Shown here: positions 30,251-39,690 of the stretch, piece by piece
How the letters are laid out: each line of letters begins with the position of its first letter
How positions within the stretch are numbered: the stretch's first letter is position 1
NCBI GenBank assembly: GCA_029775915.1
Contig: JARVKA010000001.1
Span: forward strand, 224,594 to 288,593
DNA from: Nitrososphaeria archaeon
GTDB taxonomy: Archaea; Thermoproteota; Nitrososphaeria; Nitrososphaerales; JANXEG01
Direction: 5' to 3'
Length of the DNA: 64,000 nucleotides
Translations under genes and position numbers: made by a program
Notes under the pieces: generated by a model
Database searches by the model: none
Told to the model about the DNA's origin: nothing
Seen by the model: the letters and a program-made list of their open reading frames with translations, nothing else

Positions 30251-31928
30251 CTTCGTGAAACTCCTTTATTTTTTCTTCTTCCTCTTCTTCTTTTTTTGGC
30301 GGTTTAAGAGGTTTTGGAGGTTTCTTTAATTCCTTAGCCTCTAAAATGAGATCGGTTCTTAGAATTATACTCGCAACATCTGTAGCCGATTTTATAACTT
30401 GCTCCTTTACCACTAAAGGCTCATAAATATTGCATATTCTTACATCTACTACTTCACGCTTTATAGCATCAATCCCAAACCAATTATAACCTTCATTATG
30501 TCTCATTCTCAATTCTGATATAATATCTATGGGATTCATACCTGAATTTTGAGCGAGTGTTATAGGTATGGATTCTAAAGCATCACAAAACTTTTGAATA
30601 GCTAATTGTTCCTTTCCAGCAATCGTATAAGACCATGATCTTAACTTTTGAGCAAGGTATGTTTCAATAGCCCCGCCGCCAAGTACCACGTAAGGATTCT
30701 CCAAAAGATTTTTCGCTACAATTAAGGCAGCACGTACAACCCTTTCAGCCTCATTTACAATTCTATAACTACTCGCTCTTAATAAGATTGTAACAGCTTT
30801 TGGATTTTTACAACCCTCCACAAATACCCATCTTTCTTCATAAAAAAGCCCTCTAAACTTTTTCTCCTCCACCAAATCTGCAAAGCCTAAATCATCCTTA
30901 GTTATGTTATTAAAATCGGCTATAATCTTACCTCCAACCGCTCTTGCTAATCTATTCATATCTTCAGGAAGAATATCTTTTACCGCTAAAATTTTAGCTC
31001 TAGCTAAATATTCTTGAGCGATACTATCGATACCTTTTCGGCAAAGTATAACATTTACTCCCAAATCTACAAACTTATTCACTATATCTCTCATCATCTT
31101 TTTCTTTTCATCTATGAGAATTTGCCTTTGATTTAAACTACTTAAGATCGCTTTTGGATCCCATTCAGTCTTTCTTACTTCAATTGGTGAATTTAATAAA
31201 GCAATACAAGCATTTGAAACTTTTTTAGGCATTTCAGGATGAACTACACTTTTATCAATCAATACCCCTTTAATGAGTGTGGAATCGCTAAGTGTTCCAC
31301 CAGCCATTCTCTTTATCGCTACATTATCAATATCAACCTTAAACTTTCCATTAAGATTATCAGCTATTAATTGAGTTGCTTCAGATATTAATTCTGATAA
31401 AATTGAATATTTTGAGAATAGGGTTGTGGATATGCAAGTATGTATTACTCTTTTTAACCACTCATAATCTCTTGGTACGAATTGGGAAGCTTCATTTAAC
31501 AATTTTAAAGCTTTTTGAGCTGCTTTTTTATAACCACTTACAATAATGGTAGGGTGCACACCTTTATCGAGAAGCTCTTCAGCACCTTTAAGAAGTGAAC
31601 CTAATATCACAATTGTTGAGATAGTTCCATCTCCAACTTCATTATAAATGGCTTTTGTTGAATCACCCATAATCTTAGCTATAGGGTGTAAAAGCTCTTT
31701 AGAATCACTCAACTCTTTTAAGATTGTAAATCCACTACTAGTTACAACTACATCCCCGCCTTGATCCATCAATATCTTACCCAAACCTTTAGGCCCTAAA
31801 GAGGTTTTGAGCATCTCTACTATGAGTTGTGCCGCCATAATATTATGCTTTAAAATCATTTTAGTTTGCATATTCCTCATGGGTTTAATTCGTGCTGAAG
31901 CTACTGTAGTCTTTGTTGACATCACCAT
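30240..31928 (-). CDS. Divergent thermosome (group II chaperonin) paralog
   Basis: MLKTSLGPKGLGKILMD, NEVGDGTISTIVILGSLL, YVVLGGGAIETYLAQKLR. Confidence 0.93.
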   Translation of the reverse strand: MVMSTKTTVASARIKPMRNMQTKMILKHNIMAAQLIVEMLKTSLGPKGLGKILMDQGGDVVVTSSGFTILKELSDSKELLHPIAKIMGDSTKAIYNEVGDGTISTIVILGSLLKGAEELLDKGVHPTIIVSGYKKAAQKALKLLNEASQFVPRDYEWLKRVIHTCISTTLFSKYSILSELISEATQLIADNLNGKFKVDIDNVAIKRMAGGTLSDSTLIKGVLIDKSVVHPEMPKKVSNACIALLNSPIEVRKTEWDPKAILSSLNQRQILIDEKKKMMRDIVNKFVDLGVNVILCRKGIDSIAQEYLARAKILAVKDILPEDMNRLARAVGGKIIADFNNITKDDLGFADLVEEKKFRGLFYEERWVFVEGCKNPKAVTILLRASSYRIVNEAERVVRAALIVAKNLLENPYVVLGGGAIETYLAQKLRSWSYTIAGKEQLAIQKFCDALESIPITLAQNSGMNPIDIISELRMRHNEGYNWFGIDAIKREVVDVRICNIYEPLVVKEQVIKSATDVASIILRTDLILEAKELKKPPKPLKPPKKEEEEEEKIKEFHEVVL

Positions 31929-32060
31929 AGATAATAATCAAGAGATTTATCAACTTTCCTAAACTTATTTATACGACTTTAACACAAAATTTGTATTAAG
32001 ATTAAAATATTTACGAGCTTCTAAAAAAATTTATATATTATTAATTTTATAGTATATGAT

Positions 32061-33605
32061 ATGCCAGAAACATTCTCCAATCCTAAAGAAGTACCTCCTG
32101 AAGCGAGAAGTAAATTATCACGCCGTGAATTATTAGGAATCATTGGTGGACTCGTTGTTGGTGGGGCTATAGGTGCAGCAGCAACTTATGTAGCTGCTCC
32201 TAAAGAAGTTGTAAAAGAAGTTGCGAAAACTGTAACTGTACCAGGACCTACTGTAACAGTTCCGGGACCTACGGTAACTGTACCAGGACCTACTGTGACT
32301 GTAACACCAGGTGCTCGTCCAGTACCTACTACACCATTAAAAATAGGCTGCCAAACTTTCATGAAGGGTGGTAACGCACCACTCGGTGTTCCATTATATG
32401 AAGGGTTGGTAGCAGCGGCTGAAGAGATAAATAAGGCTGGCGGGATTTTAGGAAGAAAGGTTGAAGTTATTGTAAGAGACGAGGCTGGAACTGATGAAAC
32501 AGTAAAGGAGTATAAGAGGCTAGTTTTAGAGGATAAGATAGATCTATATATCGGCTTAATTTCAAGTGCCAATACACCAGCTGTAGCCCCCCATGCAGAG
32601 GAATTGAAGTGCCTTAGTCTGTTTATTGATGGATGTACAGATGTAGTATTTGATGTAGTAGATAGAAACCCCGTATACGTCTTTAGAAATCACTTCCAAT
32701 CTCCTGACGGATTGATTAATAACTTCCAGCTTATGAGATTATATAAAAGGAAAACAGGAAAGCTTCCAACGAGGTTTGCATATATACACCCAGATTATGG
32801 TTACGGCCGCTTAGTGCATGCGCATGCCAGATATGCAACAGACAAAGTAATGCCGGAGAATGTAAATGCGTATGAAGCATTCGTTAAGTTCCCAGGAACA
32901 ACAGACTTCAGTGCGTACATAACTAAAATGTTAGAAGTAAAGCCTGATGTGGTACTATCATCTGAATGGGGTGGAGACTTCAAAGCATTCTACAAGCAAG
33001 CTTTGGGTTATGGTTATTTTAAAGCAATACCAGTGTTTATATCAACTCTCTCACATGGAACTTATCCAGAATTCTTAGAAACTGATTATCCAGAGGGTAT
33101 TGGTGCTGGTGTTCATGCGAACTACTGGTTTGAATATCCATTACTTGATCAAAATCCAGTCAATAAGTACTTCGTTGATTCATATTTCGCCAAATGGAAG
33201 AGATATCCCAATTTTGAGGCTGAAGGAGCTTGGACGATGCTATGGGCCTTTAAGGGTGCGGTAGAAGAGATATATGCTAAAATAAAGGGTGGATGGCCAG
33301 AGACTGAAGAAATAGTTCCTATTTTAGAAAGATGGGCTATGGTTTGCCCTGCGGGCGTATGGCAAATAAGGAAAGATAATCATAATGGATACAAAGATGC
33401 TATATCAGGTGTAAGTATAAACGATCCAAAGCTTGGATTTAATAAACTTACCGATCCTTACTATATAAGAGTGGATAAGATTAGTGCACCACCAAGATGG
33501 CAACTTGAAGTATTTGATCCCAAAGGTCCTCACCCAACAGCTACCGCAGATTGGATATTCAGAACATGGAAGAAAGGTGAATTACCAGACGGAGTAACGC
33601 TATAG
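32061..33605 (+). CDS. Branched-chain amino acid/amide ABC transporter substrate-binding protein, Tat-like signal
   Basis: SRRELLGIIGGLVVGGAIGAA leader; LKIGCQTFMKGGNAPLGVPLYEGLVAAAEEINKAGGILGRKVEVIVRDEAG. Confidence 0.92.
   Translation: MPETFSNPKEVPPEARSKLSRRELLGIIGGLVVGGAIGAAATYVAAPKEVVKEVAKTVTVPGPTVTVPGPTVTVPGPTVTVTPGARPVPTTPLKIGCQTFMKGGNAPLGVPLYEGLVAAAEEINKAGGILGRKVEVIVRDEAGTDETVKEYKRLVLEDKIDLYIGLISSANTPAVAPHAEELKCLSLFIDGCTDVVFDVVDRNPVYVFRNHFQSPDGLINNFQLMRLYKRKTGKLPTRFAYIHPDYGYGRLVHAHARYATDKVMPENVNAYEAFVKFPGTTDFSAYITKMLEVKPDVVLSSEWGGDFKAFYKQALGYGYFKAIPVFISTLSHGTYPEFLETDYPEGIGAGVHANYWFEYPLLDQNPVNKYFVDSYFAKWKRYPNFEAEGAWTMLWAFKGAVEEIYAKIKGGWPETEEIVPILERWAMVCPAGVWQIRKDNHNGYKDAISGVSINDPKLGFNKLTDPYYIRVDKISAPPRWQLEVFDPKGPHPTATADWIFRTWKKGELPDGVTL
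32229..32312 (+). repeat. 21-bp in-frame repeats encoding (TVTVPGP)3 linker plus one degenerate unit
   Basis: act gta act gta cca gga cct repeated with synonymous changes. Confidence 0.95.
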
Positions 33606-33664
33606 AATTCATTAAATAGCAACGTTAATTAATAAAATACAAGTAACCTTCGAGGGGAAGGTTA

Positions 33665-34549
33665 GTGAGTAATATAATCTTTCTTTATTTGATAAGTGGG
33701 CTTTACTACGCAGCTTATCTCTTCCTTGTAGCTGCTGGTTTAACTATAATCTTTGGACTTGCTAGAGTGGTTAATTTAGCTCATGGCGCATTATACGCTA
33801 TAGGAGCTTATGTAGCTGCATGGTTAATGGGTTTAATCTCTAAGCAGATCCCACCACCTTTATGGTACATCATAATAATAATAGCTGGAGCTGCGGGAGC
33901 AGCTTTCGTAGGCATAATTATAGAACCTCTTTTATTGAGGCGTGTGTATGGTCGGCTTGAGGAATTCCAATTACTTCTCACATTCGCGATACTATTAATT
34001 ATAGAGGATTTGGAGTTAATGATTTGGGGACCTTATCCTCTAGCCTTTAAGGAGCCTTATCATTATCTTGGTGCGGTAAGTATCGGTGGAGGGCTAATGT
34101 ATCCACTTTATGGATTTGTAGTTATAGCGATGGGTTGGTTAATAGCTTTATTTTTATGGTTTTTCATGACCAAAACAAAGCTTGGTATTATAATTAGATC
34201 AGCAGCAGCGAATAAAGAAGTAACTGCTGCTATTGGGCATAATGTTAAATCTATATATACAAAAACCTTCATACTGGGCGCTACATTGGCTGGCATAGGA
34301 GGTGCTATAGTAATGCCATCTGCTACCGCTCAATTAGGGCTCGGTATAGATATTCTCGTCTTTGCTTTCGCTGTAGTAGTAATAGGAGGTCTTGGAAGCT
34401 TAAAGGGCGCGCTCGTTGGCTCTTTAATCGTAGGTATGACGAGAGTGGTCGGTATTGCATACTTCCCAGAGATAGAGCTTGCATTAATTTGGTTAATTGC
34501 AGTTATAGTGCTAGTCTTCAGGCCGTTAGGCCTTTGGGGGCGTGAGTGA
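33665..34549 (+). CDS. livH: ABC transporter permease, LivH type
   Basis: GLTIIFGLARVVNLAHGALYAIGAYVA; VIGGLGSLKGALVGSLIVG. Confidence 0.93.
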   Translation: MSNIIFLYLISGLYYAAYLFLVAAGLTIIFGLARVVNLAHGALYAIGAYVAAWLMGLISKQIPPPLWYIIIIIAGAAGAAFVGIIIEPLLLRRVYGRLEEFQLLLTFAILLIIEDLELMIWGPYPLAFKEPYHYLGAVSIGGGLMYPLYGFVVIAMGWLIALFLWFFMTKTKLGIIIRSAAANKEVTAAIGHNVKSIYTKTFILGATLAGIGGAIVMPSATAQLGLGIDILVFAFAVVVIGGLGSLKGALVGSLIVGMTRVVGIAYFPEIELALIWLIAVIVLVFRPLGLWGRE

Positions 34550-34552
34550 AAA

Positions 34553-35554
34553 ATGATAAGTAGAAAAGGTTTAATTTCAATCATTCGCAAGTATCCCATC
34601 TATACATTAATAATTATCATACTTTTGACTTTACCTATTTATGCACCATCTTTTTTTGTAATACAAATAGCGTATGGATTAATATTCGGTATTACAGGCC
34701 TTGCTTTTAATCTTCTTTTAGGTTATACAGGTCTTCTATCCTTTGGCCATGCAGGCTTCTTTGCCTTCGGAGCTTACATGATGTCCCTTCCTATTAGGCA
34801 TACCGGAATTGTTCATACTTTAGAAGTTTATCTTGCATTTGCATTTATTACTTCAGCAGCTTTAGGTGCATTACTTGGTCTCATATGCGCGAGACGAACA
34901 AGAATCTTCTTTTCTATACTAAATCTATCATTTGGCCTCATTATATACAGCTTCTTCCTCAAATTCTGGGGATTTACAGGCGGGGCTGATGGTACTCACG
35001 TTCCAACACCACCTTTACTAGGAATGAAATTTGCTGTAGATAAAGAATATTGGATGACACACATATACTACTATTACATTTTAGCTGCATTCTTCATATG
35101 TTTAGCGATATTTTGGGTTATAGTAAACTCTAACTTCGGTAAAACTTTGCAAGCGATAAGAGACAATGAGATAAGAGCTCAATTTACTGGAATAAGAATA
35201 TACAGATATAGGCATATCGCTTATATAATCTCAGTAGCATTTACAGGCTTAGCAGGATGTTTATGGGCTCCATTGAATGGGCATACCGCTCCTGAAATTG
35301 CTTGGTGGACTTATTCAGGTGATATAGTAATGTTAACTATATTGGGTGGTTATCAATACTTTATAGGACCTGTAATAGGTGGATTAGTATTTAATGTTTT
35401 CAAGATTTACACTATAGGGTATACAGTGTATTGGATGTTACTTCTCGGTATCATTCTTCTCATTCTTATCTTCTTTATACCGAGAGGCTTAGTAGGTTTA
35501 GGCATATCTATATATAATAGATTGACTCATAAAAAGGGCAGTAGTAAAGGTTAA
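34553..35554 (+). CDS. livM: ABC transporter permease, LivM type
   Basis: NLLLGYTGLLSFGHAGFFAFGAY; AIRDNEIRAQFTGI. Confidence 0.93.
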   Translation: MISRKGLISIIRKYPIYTLIIIILLTLPIYAPSFFVIQIAYGLIFGITGLAFNLLLGYTGLLSFGHAGFFAFGAYMMSLPIRHTGIVHTLEVYLAFAFITSAALGALLGLICARRTRIFFSILNLSFGLIIYSFFLKFWGFTGGADGTHVPTPPLLGMKFAVDKEYWMTHIYYYYILAAFFICLAIFWVIVNSNFGKTLQAIRDNEIRAQFTGIRIYRYRHIAYIISVAFTGLAGCLWAPLNGHTAPEIAWWTYSGDIVMLTILGGYQYFIGPVIGGLVFNVFKIYTIGYTVYWMLLLGIILLILIFFIPRGLVGLGISIYNRLTHKKGSSKG

Positions 35555-35568
35555 TTGAAGGTGTTTAT

Positions 35569-36303
35569 ATGATTTTAGAAACACAAAATTTAAGAAAATA
35601 CTTCGGTGAAGTTCATGCGGTTGATAATGTTAACTTTAAAGTGAAAGAAGAAGAAATAGTCGCTATTATAGGTCCAAATGGTGCAGGTAAAACAACTTTA
35701 GTAAATGTGATTACCGGTTATTTAAAGCCCGATGGAGGTAAGATTATCTTTATGGGTAAAGATATCACCAATGCATCGATATATGAGAGAATTCGAGCTG
35801 GGATTGTAAGAAGCTTTCAATTGGTGAATATATTTGAAGGGTTAAGCGCTTTTGATAATATAAGAGTAGCGATAAATTCAAGAGAAAGAAAAGAGGGAAA
35901 GATCTTCTCCTTAATAGATAGAGATACCACAGTAACAAAGGAAGCTTTACAAATCTTAGATTTATTCGGCTTACCTAAAGATACTTTAGCGAGAGATTTG
36001 CCTCATGGAGATCGAAAGTTACTCGATGTAGCTACAGCATTCGCTCTTAAGCCTAAATTACTCCTACTTGATGAACCTACAAGTGGTGTAAGTACACGTG
36101 AGAAAAATAAGATTATGGATGTAATAATACCTGCTGCAAGGAAAGAGAAAGTATCCCTTGTAGTGATTGAACATGATATGGATATTGTATTCAATTACTC
36201 TGATAGAATAGTTGTAATGCATCAAGGTAAAATATTATTTGAAGGTAAACCTGATGAGGTTAGGGAGCATACTGAGGTAAAGAGGGTGTTACTCGTTGGC
36301 TAA
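35569..36303 (+). CDS. livG: ABC transporter ATP-binding protein, LivG type
   Basis: GPNGAGKTTLVNVITGYLKP; LLLDEPTSGV. Confidence 0.94.
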   Translation: MILETQNLRKYFGEVHAVDNVNFKVKEEEIVAIIGPNGAGKTTLVNVITGYLKPDGGKIIFMGKDITNASIYERIRAGIVRSFQLVNIFEGLSAFDNIRVAINSRERKEGKIFSLIDRDTTVTKEALQILDLFGLPKDTLARDLPHGDRKLLDVATAFALKPKLLLLDEPTSGVSTREKNKIMDVIIPAARKEKVSLVVIEHDMDIVFNYSDRIVVMHQGKILFEGKPDEVREHTEVKRVLLVG

Positions 36304-37000
36304 AATCTTGGAAGTTAAAAATTTGAATGTATTCAGAGGGCCTTTACAAGTATTGAGAGATGTATCTATATCTGTTGAAGAAGGCGAGATTGTAGCTATA
36401 GTTGGTAGGAATGGTGCTGGTAAAACATCACTCATTAAGAGTATTATGGGGCTTTTGCCTGTAAAGTCTGGCAAAATCTTTTTCAAAGGTAAAGATATAA
36501 CAAACTTACCAACCCATGAGAGGGCAAAGATGGGCATTGGATATTTGCCAGATGATATGGGGATAATTCCAGATCTTACTGTAAGTGAGATGATTAAAAC
36601 AGGTTTATGGGTTTCGGGAATATCTATGGATGAAATTAAGAAAAGAGTTACTGAACTATTCCCAGAGATTAAGGATCTTTTCAATAGAAGAGGTCTTTAT
36701 TTAAGTGGAGGAGAGAAGAGAATGGCCGCTATCTCTAGAGCACTCGCACTTAACCCAACATTCCTCCTTTTGGATGAGGCTTTGGAAGGTTTAGCACCTA
36801 TAGCGGTGAGTAGATTCATCGGGACGATGAAAGAGTTAAAAAAGATTGGATTATCTCTCTTTGCAGCAGAGTCCAATGTAGTACTTGCCTCACGAATGGC
36901 TGATAAGCTGTATGCTATAGAGAGAGGAGAGATTATTTATGAGGGGGATCCTAAGAAAATCTTCGAACATGAGGAACTTATGAGGATTATACGTGGTTAA
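36296..37000 (+). CDS. livF: ABC transporter ATP-binding protein, LivF type
   Basis: GRNGAGKTSLIKSIMGLLP; LYLSGGEKRMAAISRAL. Confidence 0.94.
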   Translation: MAKILEVKNLNVFRGPLQVLRDVSISVEEGEIVAIVGRNGAGKTSLIKSIMGLLPVKSGKIFFKGKDITNLPTHERAKMGIGYLPDDMGIIPDLTVSEMIKTGLWVSGISMDEIKKRVTELFPEIKDLFNRRGLYLSGGEKRMAAISRALALNPTFLLLDEALEGLAPIAVSRFIGTMKELKKIGLSLFAAESNVVLASRMADKLYAIERGEIIYEGDPKKIFEHEELMRIIRG

Positions 37001-37085
37001 TAGTAAAGATCGTTACATTTATCAATCTAACATAAAATTGATAAAAATTAAATATTAATTCCATACATTGTTTTTTATTAAAAGC

Positions 37086-37802
37086 TTATTTACCAACTAA
37101 TGATGATTTAATAATTTCTTCCAATTTTTTTTCAAAAAATTCTTTAGGCCCCTCTACCTTCACCCTTCCAATCTCAATCATATATAAATACTCTGAAATT
37201 TCCACAGCTTTAACGATATTCTGATCCACAAGTAGAATCGATATACCCTCAAAACTATGTTGCTTAATTCTTTCATAAACTTCTTCTACAAATTTTGGTG
37301 CGAGTCCAGCGCTTGGCTCATCTATTAACATTAACTTTGGATCGGTCATCGCTGCCTTCGCTATCTCTAACATTCTTAACTCCCCACCACTTAACCAAAC
37401 CGCTTTTTTATTTCTCTTTTTTGCAAGATTCGGGAATTGTTGATAAATTGCATCTAACTTTTCATAAATCTTATCTTTCTCATCTTTAAAGATCCAAGCA
37501 CCAAGTTTCAAATTCTCCTCTACAGTTAGTTGGGGAAATACGCTGAAGTCTTGAGGTACATAGGATATACCCATTCTTTTTAATTCATATGGTTTGAAAC
37601 CAGTAATATCTTTATCCATAAAGATAATCTTACCCTTTCTCGGCTTTAAATAACCAAAAATCGTCTTCAATAGGGTTGATTTACCCGCACCGTTCGGCCC
37701 TATAATCCCGACTACTTTGCCTTTATCCACCTTTAATGATACATCATTAAGGATATCGATATCCTCATAATAACCCGCAGTAATAGATGATACTGTAAGC
37801 AA
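37086..37802 (-). CDS. livF: ABC transporter ATP-binding protein, LivF type (second system)
   Basis: GPNGAGKSTLLKTIFGYLKP; WLSGGELRMLEIAKAA; LLVDQNI. Confidence 0.94.
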   Translation of the reverse strand: MLTVSSITAGYYEDIDILNDVSLKVDKGKVVGIIGPNGAGKSTLLKTIFGYLKPRKGKIIFMDKDITGFKPYELKRMGISYVPQDFSVFPQLTVEENLKLGAWIFKDEKDKIYEKLDAIYQQFPNLAKKRNKKAVWLSGGELRMLEIAKAAMTDPKLMLIDEPSAGLAPKFVEEVYERIKQHSFEGISILLVDQNIVKAVEISEYLYMIEIGRVKVEGPKEFFEKKLEEIIKSSLVGK

Positions 37803-38528
37803 TTAAATCCGCCTCTTCGCCCCCATATACGCTTCTATAACTCTTACATCTTTAGCCACTTCTTCCAAAGTACCTTCTGCAATCTTTATCCCACTATCCA
37901 ACACAATTACTCTATTACAAAGGTATGCAATACTGGGCATCTCGTGACTAACTATAATAAATGTTACACCATTCTTATTCATTGCCTTTATTGTAGAGAA
38001 GATCGTATCCTTAATTATAGGGCTAACGCCAGCAAAAGGCTCATCTAAAAGTGCGAGAATTGGATTGATTATAAAAGCCCTTGCTATTTCAAGGAGCTTT
38101 TGTTGCCCACCTGAGAGATTTTTTGCAAATTCATTCTTTAAAGATTCTAATCCTACAAATCTAAGCAATTCTGAAATTCTTTTCTCAACCTCATAATAAT
38201 TATGGGATTTGAATAATGCTTTTGCTGGTACAAGTAAATTTTCTTTAACGGTCATATTGCGAAAGAGTTTTGGTATTTGAAAGGTTCTTGCCACACCTTT
38301 TAAAGCGATTTCATTTGGCATTAAATGATCGATACGCTCACCTTTTAAATAAATCTCGCCATTACTCTTTTCATAAATGCCGGATATAAGATTAAGAAGA
38401 GTAGTTTTACCAGAACCATTCGGACCGATAATACCCAATACCTCTCCTTTATTTACCGTTAATGATACATTATTAACTGCGATTAACTCTCCAAATCTCT
38501 TCGTTAAATTTCTAACATCCAGTATCAA
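37803..38528 (-). CDS. livG: ABC transporter ATP-binding protein, LivG type (second system)
   Basis: GPNGSGKTTLLNLISGIY; LSGGQQKLLEIARAF. Confidence 0.94.
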   Translation of the reverse strand: MILDVRNLTKRFGELIAVNNVSLTVNKGEVLGIIGPNGSGKTTLLNLISGIYEKSNGEIYLKGERIDHLMPNEIALKGVARTFQIPKLFRNMTVKENLLVPAKALFKSHNYYEVEKRISELLRFVGLESLKNEFAKNLSGGQQKLLEIARAFIINPILALLDEPFAGVSPIIKDTIFSTIKAMNKNGVTFIIVSHEMPSIAYLCNRVIVLDSGIKIAEGTLEEVAKDVRVIEAYMGAKRRI

Positions 38529-38596
38529 TGAATTCTATCAAAAATTGTAGAAGTAAAAGTATATAAAGTTTTAAGTTTATGATTTTATGATACTTT

Positions 38597-39544
38597 ATGG
38601 GTATAAAGACATACATATCCTCAATCCCAATATTACTTTTATTAATCGCACTTCCTCACTTTTTAAGCTCTTACATGATTCACTTAGCTATCATTAGTTA
38701 TTATTATGTTATACTTGCGGTTTGTTGGAATCTTTTAGCGGGCTACACAGGCCAATTTTCCTTAGCTCAACACGCATTTGCAGCTATTGGTGCTTACACA
38801 GCTGCACTTCTTGCAGTTCATTTAAATATTCATCCAATATTTGGTATTGCTTCAGGTGGATTGGTAGCTACAGGTTGGAGCTTACTCATTGGAAGGCTCG
38901 TTTTAAAGATGAGAGCGATTTATTTAGCTTTAGCTACTTGGGCCTTTGCTGAAAGTAGCCGCTTATTTATAGCTATGGAGTATGAGTGGACAAGAGGAGA
39001 TCTTGGCTTACCAATACCCTTTAACATGATGCTTTATGGCCCTAAGGCATTAACCCCATACCATTACTACTATACCATGCTTATTATGATGGTTTCAATT
39101 CTTCTTATCATATACAAGATTATTAATTCCAAGATTGGGCTCTTTGCTAGATCCATAAGAGAGGATGAAGTTGCAGCTAGAATGATGGGTGTAGATGTGG
39201 TTAAAGTAAAACTCTTTATATTCTCTATAACGGGTTTATTTTCAGGTTTGGCTGGTGGACTTTACGCTCATTACATGGGTTTACTTTCACCATCTTTAAT
39301 AAGCTTTTATGAAATGGCAATTATTATAATCATGGTGATTATAGGTGGATTTGGCACATTCTGGGGCCCTATTATAGGAGCACCTTTTATTTACATTTTA
39401 TCAGAAATGACAAGAGCTTATGGTGAGATTAGAATGGTAGTCTTTGCTGCTGTTGTAATAATCATTATTCGATTTTTCAATCGTGGTTTAACAGGTTTAC
39501 CCTTACTCTTTAAAAGATTACTACCCATTCTTCGCCCTCGATAA
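38597..39544 (+). CDS. livM: ABC transporter permease, LivM type (second system)
   Basis: NLLAGYTGQFSLAQHAFAAIGAYTAALL; SIREDEVAARMMGVDVVKVKL. Confidence 0.93.
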   Translation: MGIKTYISSIPILLLLIALPHFLSSYMIHLAIISYYYVILAVCWNLLAGYTGQFSLAQHAFAAIGAYTAALLAVHLNIHPIFGIASGGLVATGWSLLIGRLVLKMRAIYLALATWAFAESSRLFIAMEYEWTRGDLGLPIPFNMMLYGPKALTPYHYYYTMLIMMVSILLIIYKIINSKIGLFARSIREDEVAARMMGVDVVKVKLFIFSITGLFSGLAGGLYAHYMGLLSPSLISFYEMAIIIIMVIIGGFGTFWGPIIGAPFIYILSEMTRAYGEIRMVVFAAVVIIIIRFFNRGLTGLPLLFKRLLPILRPR

Positions 39545-39690
39545 ATTTTATTGTTTAACTTAGATTAATAAAAGTATTTTAAATAGCAATTTTTACAATT
39601 TATTGAGTTAAATAATCAAAATTTTTCAATTTTTGCCTTAATTAAAGTATATAGAAACACTTATATATTGATTTTCTAAAAATTTAAAAC

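Noticed and set aside
32229-32312. Short regularly spaced repeats as a possible CRISPR
   Set aside because: Units are contiguous, 21 bp, in frame and synonymous-variant; no spacers
32186-32572. 128-aa antisense ORF with GPGTVTV repeats
   Set aside because: Mirror of the TVTVPGP linker repeats in the substrate-binding protein; no independent coding support
36289-36684. 131-aa antisense ORF over livF
   Set aside because: Opposite a strongly supported ABC ATPase; no recognisable domain
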